Shown: positions 17,426 to 28,225, counted from the first letter of the stretch. The stretch: 64,000 nucleotides of DNA from Alphaproteobacteria bacterium (GCA_026126215.1 JAHCJQ010000005.1:25302-89301); one strand, 5' to 3'. Program-made: numbers and translations. The notes: generated by a model from the sequence alone, not told the origin.

Positions 17426-19009
17426 ATGGAGGAGCCGGCCACCCCAGGCGAAGTGCCAGCCAGACCAATCTCCATTGCGATTGCGGCCATGGGCGGGCAA
17501 GGCGGAGGCGTTCTTGCCAACTGGATCGTCACGCTGGCCGAACAGAGCGGCTGGCTCGCGCAGTCAACATCCGTGCCTGGCGTAGCACAACGGACGGGGG
17601 CAACGCTCTACTATCTCGAACTCCTGCCATGGAGCGGTGGGCAAGCCGGGCATGGCACGCCGCCTCTTGCCTTGATGCCAATGCCGGGCGACGTGGATAT
17701 CGTCATAGCGGCCGAATGGATGGAGGCCGGTCGAGCAATCCAGCGCGGCCTGGTCACCCCGGAGCGAACCACGCTGATCGCATCGACTCACCGAGCGCTT
17801 TCGGTGCAGGAGAAGTCCGTTCCCGGTAATGGCATTGCCGATGGCGGGAAGGTTTTCGAGGCGGCCAGGCAAGCCGCACGGAGCCTTGTCGCTGCCGACA
17901 TGGCGGCGATCGCGCGACGCCATGGCAGCGTGATATCCGCGGCGCTGTTTGGTGCCCTAGCCGCGAGCGGCGCGATTCCGCTGCCGGAATCCCGGTTTGA
18001 GGACGCCATCCGCTCGACCGGTGTCGGCGTGGAGGCAAGCCTCGCCGCCTTTCGCGAGGCGGCCAGCGGCGCCTTGGCCGGGGCGGACATGGCGCGTACG
18101 GGGCTTGCGCCCAGGTGCGCACCCGAAATGGTGGCCGGCCATTCCGATGTCTTGACCGAGCGGCTGGGCCAGCGCGTGCTGAGCCTGCTGCCCGCGGGCG
18201 TGCATGAGCTGGCACTTGCGGCATGCCGGCGTCTGGCCGAGTACCAGGATACAGCCTACGCGGACGAGTTTCTTGAGCGGATCGCCAGGTTTCAGGGTCT
18301 GGGCGGGATCGCCGTAGATGGAGAAGCCGGAGAAGTCTTGTTCGAAGCCGCATTGCGTCGCATCGCGGCCGCAATGACATATGACGATGTCATGCGTGTC
18401 GCCGATCTCAAGACGCGCGCCTCGCGTTTCGATCGGCTCAGGCGCGAAGCCGGACTCGAGCGCGGCCAGATTCTGGTGGTGACGGAGTATTTTCATCCAC
18501 GCCTCGAGGAGGTATGCGGCACGCTCCCACGGGCGCTTGGCACCTTTGTGGAGGAGAACCGCTTTCTGGGCTGGCTGCTCGGTCGAACTTTCGCCCGCGG
18601 CCGGCGCATTCGCACGGATTCGCTCCCGGGATTCCTGACGCTGGCATTGCTCGCCCGATGGGGGAGATATCGGCGCGGGACGCTGCGCCATGCGCGTGAA
18701 ATGCAGCACATCGACGATTGGCTCGCGCTGGTTCGGCGATTTGCGGCGAAGGACGCGCGGCTGGCGATCGAGGCGCTGCATTGCCGGGTCCTGGTGAAGG
18801 GCTATGGCGACACGCTGGCGGGGGGGCGGGGAAAATTCGAGCGTATCATGCAGGCCGCGCAGGCGCTGGAGGGACGGCAGGATGCAGCGGATTGGGTGCG
18901 GCGGCTGCGCGACATCGCGCGCAAGGATGAAGATGGCTCAAAGCTGGATGGGGCACTCGCGACGGTTCATTCATTTCTTTCGGAGAGTTCCCGGTCGCCG
19001 CCCGGGTGA
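17426..19009 (+). CDS. iorB: Indolepyruvate ferredoxin oxidoreductase beta subunit with C-terminal extension
   Basis: The N-terminal 190 residues form the gamma-type catalytic domain of 2-oxoacid:ferredoxin oxidoreductases (AAMGGQGGGVLANWIVTLAE, STSVPGVAQRTGATLYYLE). A roughly 330-residue C-terminal part resembles the extension found in proteobacterial IorB (DUF6537-like, with AADIARKD-type helical segments). Total length is 527 residues from ATG 17426, two bases after the iorA stop. An in-frame TTG at 17378 lies inside iorA and is less likely. IorB converges with the thioesterase gene, leaving 7 bp between stops. Confidence 0.9.
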   Translation: MEEPATPGEVPARPISIAIAAMGGQGGGVLANWIVTLAEQSGWLAQSTSVPGVAQRTGATLYYLELLPWSGGQAGHGTPPLALMPMPGDVDIVIAAEWMEAGRAIQRGLVTPERTTLIASTHRALSVQEKSVPGNGIADGGKVFEAARQAARSLVAADMAAIARRHGSVISAALFGALAASGAIPLPESRFEDAIRSTGVGVEASLAAFREAASGALAGADMARTGLAPRCAPEMVAGHSDVLTERLGQRVLSLLPAGVHELALAACRRLAEYQDTAYADEFLERIARFQGLGGIAVDGEAGEVLFEAALRRIAAAMTYDDVMRVADLKTRASRFDRLRREAGLERGQILVVTEYFHPRLEEVCGTLPRALGTFVEENRFLGWLLGRTFARGRRIRTDSLPGFLTLALLARWGRYRRGTLRHAREMQHIDDWLALVRRFAAKDARLAIEALHCRVLVKGYGDTLAGGRGKFERIMQAAQALEGRQDAADWVRRLRDIARKDEDGSKLDGALATVHSFLSESSRSPPG

Positions 19010-19016
19010 GGCGGTG

Positions 19017-19454
19017 CTACTTGGCCGGAGCGGGAACGCGCATGAGTGTGCCGGAGAATGAAAGAACTGGCTTCTCCGCAATGCGCACCAGCCCTCGCAT
19101 GAAGATCAGCCGCCCGCCGAGGCGCACGATCTCGGGGTAGGCCAGGATCAGATCGCCAATCCTCCCGGCGCCGATGAATTCGGATGCGACGGCGACGGTG
19201 ACGGCCTCTTGTCCGTCGCAGTGGCGCGCGGCCAGCGCGAACAGCGCATAATCCATGAACGCGAGGAGACAGCCCCCATGCACGATCTCGAGGCCGTTGG
19301 TGTGCGAGCGGTCGGCGCGGAATGCGGCAACGAAGCGGCCGGACTCATCAATCCGGTGATGAAAGGGACCGATCTTGTCTTCAAAGGGTTCGGCCAGCCA
19401 GCGCTGCCAGCCGGCGAACTCGCCTTCCCCTACCGTTTCTGACTTTGGCGCCAT
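19017..19454 (-). CDS. Hotdog-fold thioesterase (PaaI family)
   Basis: PaaI-type thioesterases hydrolyse acyl-CoA, often aryl or phenylacetyl-CoA, to salvage CoA. The 145-residue product has the core signature TNGLEIVHGGCLLAFMDYAL with the hotdog helix, then AVTVAVASEFIGAGRIGD. The start is ATG 19454, with GGAG eight bases upstream. A longer frame begins at TTG 19514 without support. It lies next to iorB in opposite orientation, so it may act on the aryl-acetyl-CoA made by IorAB. Regulation is not evident. Confidence 0.87.
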   Translation of the reverse strand: MAPKSETVGEGEFAGWQRWLAEPFEDKIGPFHHRIDESGRFVAAFRADRSHTNGLEIVHGGCLLAFMDYALFALAARHCDGQEAVTVAVASEFIGAGRIGDLILAYPEIVRLGGRLIFMRGLVRIAEKPVLSFSGTLMRVPAPAK

Positions 19455-19594
19455 CCTGTATCTCCACGCGCGCCGAGCGGCTGCCTCTGCGGCGAACTCG
19501 CGCGACTGTTGCAATGCCGCCGCCGGTCAACTCTTCTGCGAACACGTTCCGCCGGCAGCGGGGGCACCTTAGCACCGGTCGTTAGCGATCCGAA

Positions 19595-19625
19595 AACAAA
19601 CTTGTTGTCTGTCCAACAAACTTGT
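19595..19625. promoter_or_regulatory. TTGTTG-N6-CAACAA operator within 20-bp-spaced direct repeats
   Basis: The perfect inverted repeat TTGTTG TCTGTC CAACAA occupies 19602-19619. It is framed by two identical 11-mers, AACAAACTTGT, at 19595-19605 and 19615-19625, exactly 20 bp (two helical turns) apart. The same core dyad with a different spacer lies at 26592-26609. Both precede operons that flank or contain the TetR gene at 25882, the likely binder. The site is 72 bp before the ABC binding protein start. Confidence 0.65.
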
Positions 19626-19696
19626 GCCCATCATGCCAGAGGAGGCAGATAGTCGGCTCGACTGGTGTCTCGCGGCTCACCGACCGGAGGAATTCC

Positions 19697-20860
19697 ATGC
19701 GACGCTTGTTTCGAACGCTCGGCATTGTAACCGCCTTCCTGGGGCTCGCGGCTGCACCGCTGGCCGCGCAGGCACAGATCAAGATCGGCATAGTCATCAG
19801 CATGACGGGGCCGGCGGCAACGCTTGGCCTGCCACAGAAGAACGCTATTGCCCTCATGCCCAAGACGATGGGTGGCAAGACCGTCGAGTACATCACCCTG
19901 GACGATGCTTCAGATCCGACCAACGCCCGCCGCCTGGTGGAGCGGCTGGTTACGGAAGACAAGGTCGACCTGTTGATGGGTCCGACCATTTCGCCCTCCG
20001 CTCTGGCAGTGATCGAAGTGGCTGGCCGCTCGAAGACGCCGATCATCACCTTTGCCGCGGCGCGGTCCATCATTCTGCCGATGGATGACATCCGCCGGTG
20101 GACCTACAAGACCACGATCAATGACGACGTGTTCGCCGCCGCCACGGTGGAGCATATGAAGGGAAAGGGCGCGAAATCGGTAGGGGTCATCGGCTTCAAT
20201 GACGCCTATGGCGAGAGCTGGGCAAGTGCGTTCGATGCTGCGGCAAAGGCCGCCGGCCTGAATATCGTTGCGGCGGAGAAGTACAACAAGAACGATACGT
20301 CGGTGACGGCCCAGGTTCTCAAGGTGGTGGCTGCGCGACCGGATGCGGTGCTCGTGATCGGTGCCGGCACTCCGGGCGTTCTGCCGCAGGCGACGCTGCG
20401 TCAGCGAGGCTATACCGGCCCCATCTACCAGACGACTGGCGTGACGACCAACGACTTCCTTCGCGTCGGCGGCAAGGATGTCGAGGGGGCGATCATCGCA
20501 ACCGGGCCGCTGATCGTTGCACACCAGCTTCCCGACTCGAATCCGGCCAAGAAGGCAGCCGTGGAGTTCGCGGACGCCTACAACAAGCAGTATGGCGAAG
20601 GGTCCATCTCGGCATTCCCCGGCTTTGCCTGGGACGGCATGCTGCTGGCGCAGGCGGCCATTCCGATGGCGCTCCAGAAGGCGCAGCCAGGAACGCCGCA
20701 GTTTCGTCAGGCGCTCAATGACGCGCTGGAGAACGGGAAGAATGTGGTGACCACGTCCGGTCTTGTCTCGATGTCTCCGGAAAGCCATGTAGGATTCACG
20801 CCGGAATCCCTCATCTTCATCCAGGTCAAGGACAATCGCTGGACCTACCTGCCGAAGTAG
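19697..20860 (+). CDS. ABC transporter substrate-binding protein, branched-chain amino acid type
   Basis: A periplasmic binding protein of 387 residues with a Sec signal peptide (hydrophobic core at about residues 8-22, cleavage near LAAQAQ). The mature start IKIGIVISMTGPAATLGLPQKN is the Leu/Ile/Val-binding (LivK, peripla_BP_6) signature, followed by VDLLMGPTISPSALAV and KSVGVIGFNDAYGESW. Many members bind aromatic acids or amides, not amino acids. ATG 19697 has GGAGG close upstream. It heads an operon of liv-type transporter genes, an amidase and a TetR regulator, and is preceded by the TTGTTG-N6-CAACAA site. Confidence 0.92.
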   Translation: MRRLFRTLGIVTAFLGLAAAPLAAQAQIKIGIVISMTGPAATLGLPQKNAIALMPKTMGGKTVEYITLDDASDPTNARRLVERLVTEDKVDLLMGPTISPSALAVIEVAGRSKTPIITFAAARSIILPMDDIRRWTYKTTINDDVFAAATVEHMKGKGAKSVGVIGFNDAYGESWASAFDAAAKAAGLNIVAAEKYNKNDTSVTAQVLKVVAARPDAVLVIGAGTPGVLPQATLRQRGYTGPIYQTTGVTTNDFLRVGGKDVEGAIIATGPLIVAHQLPDSNPAKKAAVEFADAYNKQYGEGSISAFPGFAWDGMLLAQAAIPMALQKAQPGTPQFRQALNDALENGKNVVTTSGLVSMSPESHVGFTPESLIFIQVKDNRWTYLPK

Positions 20861-20921
20861 TTTCCATTTCGGCGGCCGGTGCCATCGCGGGGAGGGCTGA
20901 GCCCTGAGTTTCGATATCGTT

Positions 20922-21937
20922 ATGCTGCTTACGCAGGATGGCCTCGTCAATGGGGCCATCTATGCCCTCCTCGCACTGGCCCTCATTCTTGTCTTCACCG
21001 TCACGCGGATCATCTTCGTTCCGCAGGGCGAGTTCGTGACCTACGGCGCGCTCACCCTGGCGCTGCTGCAGCAGGGGATCGTGCCGGCAACGGTACTTCT
21101 GCTGCTGGCCGCAGGCGTCATGGCGGCGGCCCTCGAACTCTGGAGCGGATTGCGGAGTCCGCATCGCAGGCGCTCCGTCACTTTGGCTATGCTCTATACC
21201 GGTTATCCCGCACTGCTTTCCTACAGCCTCTACTATCACATCGGCGCCCCGGCGAATGTTGCGGCGCAGGTTCTCGTGACGCTGGCAATCATCGTCCCGC
21301 TTGGCCCGATCCTCTACCGTGTCGTCTTTCAACCGATGGCAAACGCCTCGGTTCTCGTGCTGCTGATCGCCGCAGTGGCATTGCATCTGGTCCTGATGGG
21401 CGGTGGGCTGCTCGCCTTCGGGCCGGAAGGCGGCCGCACTTCGCCCCTCATTCAGGCAAACTTCGATGTCGGCGTCATGACGGTGACCGGGCAGAGCCTG
21501 GCGACGCTGGCAGCCAGCATGCTGCTGATCGCGGTGCTCTTTCTCGCCTTCAGGCATACGCTGCGCGGGAAGGCGCTGCGGGCGACCGCGGTCAACAGCG
21601 TGGGTGCGAGGCTGGTGGGCGTCAGTCCGGAAACGGCGGGCGCCATCTGTTTCACCCTCGCCGCACTGGTCGGCGCGGTCTCCGGTATCCTCATATCATC
21701 GATTACGACGATCTACTTCGATACCGGTCTTCTGATCGCGCTGAAGGGCTTCATCGGCGCGATTATGGGCGCCCTGGGTAGCTATCCGCTGGGTGCGCTG
21801 GGCGCGCTCGTCGTGGGCCAGATCGAGGCTTTCTCTTCCTTCTGGTGGAGCGCCTTCAAGGAGGCGATCCTGTTCGCCTCCATCCTGCCCATCCTGCTCT
21901 GGCTCTCGATCACGCATCCCGCAACAGGTGACGAGGA

Positions 21938-21941
<4 letters not shown>
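20922..21941 (+). CDS. Branched-chain amino acid type ABC permease (LivH family)
   Basis: A 339-residue membrane protein with eight or more hydrophobic helices and the LivH pattern ([23 protein letters not shown], then [21 protein letters not shown] as the cytoplasmic coupling loop, and [19 protein letters not shown]). ATG 20922 is 25 bases from the nearest strong ribosome site (GGGGAGGG at 20889-20896). A CTG at 20904, in frame and eight bases from that site, may be the true start, adding six residues (LSFDIV). The stop overlaps the next gene by four bases. Confidence 0.9.
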
Positions 21942-23700
<1,759 letters not shown>

Positions 23701-23704
<4 letters not shown>

Positions 23705-24426
23705 GCGCGCTGATTGAAGTCGAGGGCCTGAGCAGCGGGTATGGAAAGATCAGCGCGCTGCGCGAACTCAGCATCCGGCTCGAGGAAGGCAGCGTCGCGA
23801 CGGTGATCGGTCCCAACGGCGCCGGCAAGACCACCCTCCTCAACTGTCTGATCGGGCTGCATCCATTCCGGGGCGAGATGCGCTTTGACGGCGAGCGGAT
23901 GAACGCTCTCAGCGTCGAGGAGCGTCTGGGGCGGGGTATTGCCTTGGTGGCGGAGAAGCGCGAACTTTTCTCAAGCATGAGCGTCGAAGACAACCTGCTG
24001 CTTGGGGCATACTGTCGCCGTCGGCATGGAATGGCCGCCGCGCGGCGGGATGCCGAGAAGATTTATCAGAGATTTCCGCGCCTCAAGGAGCGGCGGACGC
24101 AGGAGGCCGGCACGCTCTCCGGTGGTGAGCGGCAGATGCTGGCGATAGGTCGCGCGCTGATGTCGCGGCCGCGACTGCTGATGCTTGACGAGCCCAGCCT
24201 TGGCCTTGCACCTCTCATTGTCGCCGAAGTGTTCCGCATTCTCGAGGATCTGCGCCAGTCGGGCGTGACTATTCTGCTGGTGGAGCAGAATGCACGCGCC
24301 GCGCTGAATGTTGCGGATCATGGCTACGTGCTGGAGACTGGCGAGATCGTCCTTGCCGGTCCAAGCGGCGACCTGACCCACAATCCGCGGATCGTCGAGA
24401 CCTATCTCGGGATCTCTGGCGACTGA
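23701..24426 (+). CDS. Branched-chain amino acid type ABC ATPase (LivF family)
   Basis: The 241-residue ATPase carries Walker A GPNGAGKTT, signature LSGGERQ, Walker B LLMLDEPSLGLAP and the switch His replaced by Gln in LLVEQNAR, as is usual in LivF. ALVAEKRELFSSMSVEDNLLLGAY matches LivF, not LivG. It is the second ATPase of the heteromeric importer encoded by 19697-24426. The amidase gene starts 20 bp downstream with GGAGG, so uptake and amide hydrolysis are likely co-transcribed. Confidence 0.93.
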
Positions 24427-24446
24427 CGGGGCGCGGAGGAAAGGAC

Positions 24447-25853
24447 ATGAGCGATCTGCATTGGATGAGCGCGAGTGCCCTTGCAGAGGCCTATCGTGCC
24501 CGGCAGCTTTCGCCGGTGGAAGTCACCAGGGCCGCTCTCGACCGGCTGGCCGCTCTCAATCCACGCCTTAACGCCTTCTATCTTGTTGACGAGGATGGCG
24601 CGATGAAGGCGGCAGGGCAGTCTGAAGCCCGCTGGATGCAGGGCGCCGAGTTTGGTCCCTTGGATGGCGTGCCCACCTCGGCCAAGGATGCGCTTTCCAC
24701 CATCGGCTGGGTCACCTACCGCGGGTCCGGCGCGCATCAGGAGCCGACCTCGAATCCCGACAGCGATGCGCCGGCGATCGCGCGTCAGCGTGAACAGGGC
24801 ATGGTCCTCCTTGGCAAAACGACAATGCCGGATTTCGGCATTCTGGCCTCTGGGTACAGTTCAAAGCATGGGGTCACCAGGAATCCCTGGAATCAGGCGC
24901 TGAATTGCGGCGGGTCGAGTTCGGGCGCTGCAGTGTCAGTGGCGGCCGGCATTGCGCCGCTGGCTGTCGGAACGGACATTGTCGGTTCGATCCGCCTGCC
25001 TGCATCCTTCTGTGGCCTCTACGGTCTCAAACCAAGCCAGGGCCGCGTGCCTTATTACCCGCCAAACGATCCGGCACTGGCCGCAGGTCCGATGTCCCGC
25101 AATGTTGCCGACGCGGTGCTGCTGATGCAGGCGATCGGCCGTCCCGACCAAAGGGACTTTACCGCTCTGCCTCCTTCGCCGATCGACTATGCCGCGGCCA
25201 TGGGCGGATCGGTTGCGGGGGCCAGGGTTGGCTGGCTCGATCAGCTCGGCTTTGGAACCTCCGCCGACGCGGAAGTGATCCAGATCGCCGGGCGCGCCGC
25301 GCGGATTTTCGAGGGTTGCGGTTGCGCTTTGCGTCCGATCAGCTTGGCCTTTGCGCCGGACGAGCTCGCTGCGGCGGAGACCTATTACCGGACGCGCTGC
25401 TACGCAGAGTTCATGAAGTTCACGTCCGCCCAGCGGGACAGAGCGGTCGTGATCCGCGACTGGACCGCCTCGATATCGCGTGTCGGCGCACGCGAGCTTT
25501 TCGATGCAATGCAGACGATGCGCCGCATGCGCGAACGCGTGGTGCGGCTTTTCGATGACCTCGACTTCCTGCTGCTGCCAAGCGTTCATATACCGCCTTT
25601 TGCGGCTGAACTTCCTGCGCCGGATGCGGATGCGCTGTTTGCTCCATGGATCAATACGTTCCTGTTCAATATTACGGAGCAGCCCGCGGCGTCAGTGCCT
25701 TGCGGGTTAACGGCGGCCGGCGCGCCAGTGGGCCTGCAGATCGTGGGACGCCGCTTCGATGACGAAGGCGTGATCGGCATGTCGTCCGCCTTCGAACGTA
25801 TGAGCGGTCCATTTCCAATGCCGGATGAGGCCCGTATACTTGGCCAATCATAG
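24447..25853 (+). CDS. Amidase (amidase signature family)
   Basis: Amidase-signature enzymes hydrolyse carboxamides through a Ser-Ser-Lys triad. The triad is visible: Lys in PTSAKDAL, the first Ser in CGGSSSGAAVSVAAG and the nucleophilic Ser in GTDIVGSIRLPASFCG. The usual GTDTGGSIR reads GTDIVGSIR, a small change just before the nucleophile. The 468-residue length is normal. GGAGG precedes ATG 24447. Context (liv-type importer upstream, TetR downstream) suggests that the imported compound is an amide, possibly of an arylacetic acid. No substrate can be assigned. Confidence 0.92.
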   Translation: MSDLHWMSASALAEAYRARQLSPVEVTRAALDRLAALNPRLNAFYLVDEDGAMKAAGQSEARWMQGAEFGPLDGVPTSAKDALSTIGWVTYRGSGAHQEPTSNPDSDAPAIARQREQGMVLLGKTTMPDFGILASGYSSKHGVTRNPWNQALNCGGSSSGAAVSVAAGIAPLAVGTDIVGSIRLPASFCGLYGLKPSQGRVPYYPPNDPALAAGPMSRNVADAVLLMQAIGRPDQRDFTALPPSPIDYAAAMGGSVAGARVGWLDQLGFGTSADAEVIQIAGRAARIFEGCGCALRPISLAFAPDELAAAETYYRTRCYAEFMKFTSAQRDRAVVIRDWTASISRVGARELFDAMQTMRRMRERVVRLFDDLDFLLLPSVHIPPFAAELPAPDADALFAPWINTFLFNITEQPAASVPCGLTAAGAPVGLQIVGRRFDDEGVIGMSSAFERMSGPFPMPDEARILGQS

Positions 25854-25881
25854 CACCGGAGATTGTGGGAGCCGGAAGCGC

Positions 25882-26547
25882 ATGGAAACTGCGACAAGAA
25901 CGAGCACACGCCGGCGCAGGCCGGTGCGACGCAAGCCATCGGGCATTGCCATCGAACGCCGACAGGACCTGCGCGATGCGGCAGTACGCTCCATCGCCAA
26001 ACATGGCTATGCCGGCGTCACCGTCTCGATGATCTGCGAGGAGGCAGGGTTCTCCCGCGGGCTGATCGGCCACTACTTCAAGGGTAAGGACGATCTGCTT
26101 CTGGAGGCAATCAGGGCCATGTCGATGGACGTGGCGCGCGCCAATCAGGCGGCGGTGCGCGCGGCGGGGAAGGATCCCCGCGACCGGCTCCACGCAGTTG
26201 TCCGATCGAGTTTTTCGCCGCCCGGATTCTCCGCCGACCAGGTGGCGGTCTGGGTGGCGCTGGTCGGCAGTGCGCGCTGGTCGCCGAGCCTGCGGGCGAT
26301 CTATCGCGATCTCTGGCGGGGATATCGCGCCGGCATTTCGAAGCTCATGCGGCAGGCCGCCGAACAGCGCGGAATTGCTATCGATGCGGAACTTGCCGCG
26401 CTCTCGTTCTCCCAGTTGATCGAAGGATTCTGGGTCGGCTGGGCGGCTGATCCCGTAGCCGTCGATCGCGCGCGCGCCGAGAAGGCCTGCCACTTGCTTG
26501 TGGATATGCTGCTCTCTCCTGCCGTTGGACCTCAAGCCGGCGACTGA
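25882..26547 (+). CDS. TetR family transcriptional regulator (BetI-like)
   Basis: A 221-residue repressor with an arginine-rich N-terminal tail, then the TetR helix-turn-helix: LRDAAVRSIAKHGYAGVTVSMICEEAGFSRGL in pieces, with GHYFKGKDDLLLEAI closing the DNA-binding domain. The C-terminal half (LIEGFWVGWAADP) resembles the BetI-type ligand domain. ATG 25882 is preferred, with GGAAG upstream, over the extension from 25825 that overlaps the amidase. As the last gene of the liv-amidase operon it could be autoregulated through the dyads at 19602 and 26592. Confidence 0.9.
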   Translation: METATRTSTRRRRPVRRKPSGIAIERRQDLRDAAVRSIAKHGYAGVTVSMICEEAGFSRGLIGHYFKGKDDLLLEAIRAMSMDVARANQAAVRAAGKDPRDRLHAVVRSSFSPPGFSADQVAVWVALVGSARWSPSLRAIYRDLWRGYRAGISKLMRQAAEQRGIAIDAELAALSFSQLIEGFWVGWAADPVAVDRARAEKACHLLVDMLLSPAVGPQAGD

Positions 26548-26591
26548 AGCGTCGAGACACAGCCGGCGGGTATCTCATCGGACCGGTGTTT

Positions 26592-26609
26592 TTGTTGGAC
26601 GTGCAACAA
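26592..26609. promoter_or_regulatory. TTGTTG-N6-CAACAA operator upstream of the RidA operon
   Basis: The inverted repeat TTGTTG GACGTG CAACAA is perfect over 6-bp arms and extends by one base pair on each side (T/A). It lies 40 bp before the RidA start. A possible -35 TTGGAC (26595-26600) falls inside it, so binding would block transcription. It matches the site at 19602 in arms and spacing but not in spacer sequence, which points to recognition by one dimeric regulator, probably the adjacent TetR protein. Confidence 0.65.
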
Positions 26610-26649
26610 ATCACGTGTTACGGTTTCGCCTCGATAAGGAGGGCTGCGA

Positions 26650-27063
26650 ATGTCACATCTGAAGGCCGTGCTTCCGGAAGGCTGGGCCCGCGGGCCAGGC
26701 TTTTCCTGGGGCATGTCGGCGCAAGGCGGCAAGGTCCTGAGCGTTGCCGGACAGCTTGCCACCGAAAAAGGTGGAGTCGAAGTCCCGAAGGGTATGCCGT
26801 TCGCGAAACAGTTCGCGCAGTGCCTGCGCAACGTGGTCGATGTGGTTGCCGCGGATGGCGGCAAGCCGACCGACATCGCGATGATGCGTGCCTACGTTCG
26901 CGACATACAGGCTTTCAAGGACAGCGCAGCGGAGATTCGCACTGCCTGGATGGAAATCCTGGGCAAGCACTTTCCCGCCATGACAATGGTCGAGGTCACG
27001 ATGCTGTTCGATCCCGATGCCATGATCGAGATCGATGCGCTTGCCGTCATCCAAACCGCTTGA
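26650..27063 (+). CDS. RidA family protein (YjgF/YER057c/UK114)
   Basis: RidA proteins are small trimeric enzymes that remove reactive enamines or imines. Relatives such as RutC act in ring-nitrogen catabolism. The 137-residue product shows GKVLSVAGQLATEKGG, FAKQFAQCLRNVVDVVAADGG and FPAMTMVEVTMLFDPDAMIEIDALAV. In the last, the canonical Arg before the xxVxV strand (usually PARxxVxV) is replaced by Met-Thr, so classical RidA deaminase activity is doubtful. ATAAGGAGG stands upstream of ATG 26650. It opens a plus-strand operon controlled by the dyad at 26592. Confidence 0.87.
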   Translation: MSHLKAVLPEGWARGPGFSWGMSAQGGKVLSVAGQLATEKGGVEVPKGMPFAKQFAQCLRNVVDVVAADGGKPTDIAMMRAYVRDIQAFKDSAAEIRTAWMEILGKHFPAMTMVEVTMLFDPDAMIEIDALAVIQTA

Positions 27064-27070
27064 GGCCCAC

Positions 27071-28189
27071 ATGCGTTTCAACATCCTGGTAATTCCGTAT
27101 CTCATCGGTCGCGGCGAACGAGTGCAGCTTGCGGGTTCCGACAAGGGCCGCTTCCGCGTCTTCATGGACAGGCTGCGGGAGCAGATGCAGTATGCCGAAT
27201 CACTCGGCTACGGTGGCTTCTGCATGACCGAACAGCATATGCAGGTGGAAGGCATTGAGCCAACGACCAACCCGCTGTTCTGGGACTACTTCGTCGCGCA
27301 GCACACGAAGAAGATGCGCGTGGGCCAGCTTGGGATGAATCTGACGGTGGTCAACCCGATCCAGCTCGCCGAGGATATCGCCCTGCTCGATCACTTTACA
27401 AATGGCAGGGTCTTCGCAGGATTCTCACGCGGCAATACACCGCGCTGGACAGCAACATTCGGCCAGCATGTGAACGTAACCTCGACGCACTCCGACCGCT
27501 CGGAGGCAGACAGGCGCAACCGCGCGATCTTTTACGAGAACTGGCGCATCGTGAAGGAACTCTGGACCAAGCCGACAACGCATATCGATGGTGAGTTCTG
27601 GAAGGTGCCCTATCCGACGGAATGGCATTTCGCGCCGACCGAGGATTTTGGCGCTCATGCCATCACAAAGGATCACCAGCTGAAGGAAATCGGCATTGTT
27701 CCGCGGCCTTTCCAGGATCCGTATCCGCCTGTCTATGCCCCATTCTCGAACAGCATGGAGACGGTTCGCTTCTGGGCGCGGGAGGGCGGCAAGATGGTGT
27801 CCTTCGTATCCAACGAGAACGAGCGCTTCATGCCGATCGTGATCGACGAATACACGAAGGAAGCCGAGCGCGTAGGCCGCAAGGTCGTGCCGGACGATCT
27901 GGTCGCGATCGGCGGTCACCTGACACTGGGCCGCAATCCCGCCGAGACCAAGGACATTGAGCAGGGCTTCCTCGAACTCTTCAACTATGCCTACAATGCG
28001 CCCCCCTATCATGTGCCGGTTGGCAGGCTGTGGAGCGGCAGCAAGCAGGCGGTTCAGGACGATATCGGGCGGATGCGCGAACTCTACAAGGTGAATGAGT
28101 TCTTCCTGTGGCACCATGTCGGATACTTTCCGCAGGAGGTCGAGATGGCCATGCTGCGCGAGTTCGCGGACGCGATGATCGGAAAGTAG
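27071..28189 (+). CDS. LLM class flavin-dependent oxidoreductase (luciferase-like monooxygenase)
   Basis: This 372-residue TIM-barrel flavoprotein has the bacterial luciferase-like pattern: QMQYAESLGYGGFCMTEQHM, RVGQLGMNLTVVNPIQLAEDIALLDHFTNGRVFAGFSRG in adjoining blocks, and IVPRPFQDPYPPVYAPFSNS. Such enzymes oxidise substrates with reduced flavin and oxygen and need a separate reductase, which is not seen in the window. ATG 27071 follows the RidA stop by 7 bp. The RidA-LLM pairing recalls RutC and RutA of pyrimidine degradation, but the downstream acyl-CoA genes are not part of that pathway. Confidence 0.88.
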   Translation: MRFNILVIPYLIGRGERVQLAGSDKGRFRVFMDRLREQMQYAESLGYGGFCMTEQHMQVEGIEPTTNPLFWDYFVAQHTKKMRVGQLGMNLTVVNPIQLAEDIALLDHFTNGRVFAGFSRGNTPRWTATFGQHVNVTSTHSDRSEADRRNRAIFYENWRIVKELWTKPTTHIDGEFWKVPYPTEWHFAPTEDFGAHAITKDHQLKEIGIVPRPFQDPYPPVYAPFSNSMETVRFWAREGGKMVSFVSNENERFMPIVIDEYTKEAERVGRKVVPDDLVAIGGHLTLGRNPAETKDIEQGFLELFNYAYNAPPYHVPVGRLWSGSKQAVQDDIGRMRELYKVNEFFLWHHVGYFPQEVEMAMLREFADAMIGK

Positions 28190-28225
28190 GGGACTGGTAC
28201 GAATTCCGGATCGGGGCGTTGCACG

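Noticed and set aside
20851..20873. Small stem GCCGAA/TTCGGC after the Liv-type binding-protein gene
   Set aside because: The stem is only 6 bp with an 11-base loop and it overlaps the stop codon, so it is too weak to call a terminator.
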